A stretch of 5,839 bases of DNA from an uncultured Lachnospiraceae bacterium (GTDB taxonomy: Bacteria > Bacillota > Clostridia > Lachnospirales > Lachnospiraceae), in assembly GCA_910587305.1 (NCBI GenBank), contig CAJUKV010000103.1, positions 1-5,839 on the forward strand, written 5' to 3'. Below the pieces are notes generated by a model. That model saw nothing but the letters and a program-made list of their open reading frames with translations, was not told where the DNA came from and did no database searches. Below are positions 5,839 to 5,839 of the stretch, piece by piece (the first letter of the stretch is position 1; the number at the start of each line of letters is the position of its first letter). Both the position numbers and the translations under genes were made by a program.

Positions 5839-5839
5839 G

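Overview
The window looks like chromosomal DNA from a low-to-moderate GC Firmicute, most likely a gut-type Clostridia (Lachnospiraceae-like). This is an inference from the strong AGGAGG-type ribosome binding site, the mixed base composition and the protein families present; no rRNA or other taxonomic marker is available. It holds three intact genes: an APH-fold phosphotransferase, an AraC-type regulator and an iron-containing alcohol dehydrogenase. Between and around them lie several gene remnants.

Layout, left to right: (1) 1-734 is decayed. A possible unidentified minus-strand reading frame runs off the left edge, then comes a short internal piece of a cupin, joined directly to a DUF4405-type membrane protein that has lost its N-terminus, carries an internal deletion and is frameshifted at a nine-T run. 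(2) 780-1685 is an intact, AT-rich APH-family phosphotransferase with an altered catalytic loop. (3) 1850-3378 (minus) carries an AraC-family regulator. A 217-codon chimeric frame overlaps its stop codon by four bases; its last ~160 codons are the effector-binding part of a MerR-family regulator without the DNA-binding head. (4) 3379-3672 is the divergent intergenic region, containing the tail of an unrecognised reading frame. (5) 3673-4860 is a complete iron-dependent alcohol dehydrogenase with an excellent ribosome binding site, followed by a perfect hairpin. (6) 4890-5478 is decayed: nothing recognisable at first, then a flavodoxin C-terminal remnant with an in-frame stop, fused out of frame to a formylglycine-generating-enzyme-like (SUMF1/FGE) remnant with a nonsense codon and a frameshift. 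(7) 5587 to the right edge is the C-terminal end of a LysR-type regulator on the minus strand.

The simplest functional reading is one working unit, the AraC regulator and the divergently transcribed alcohol/aldehyde dehydrogenase, inside the ruins of a redox or aldehyde-stress locus. Cupin, flavodoxin, DUF4405, iron-ADH, MerR and LysR genes often occur together in Clostridia, and here most of them survive only as fragments. The phosphotransferase differs in composition and may be a separate arrival. I found no CRISPR array, RNA gene, complete insertion sequence or convincing new multi-gene system.
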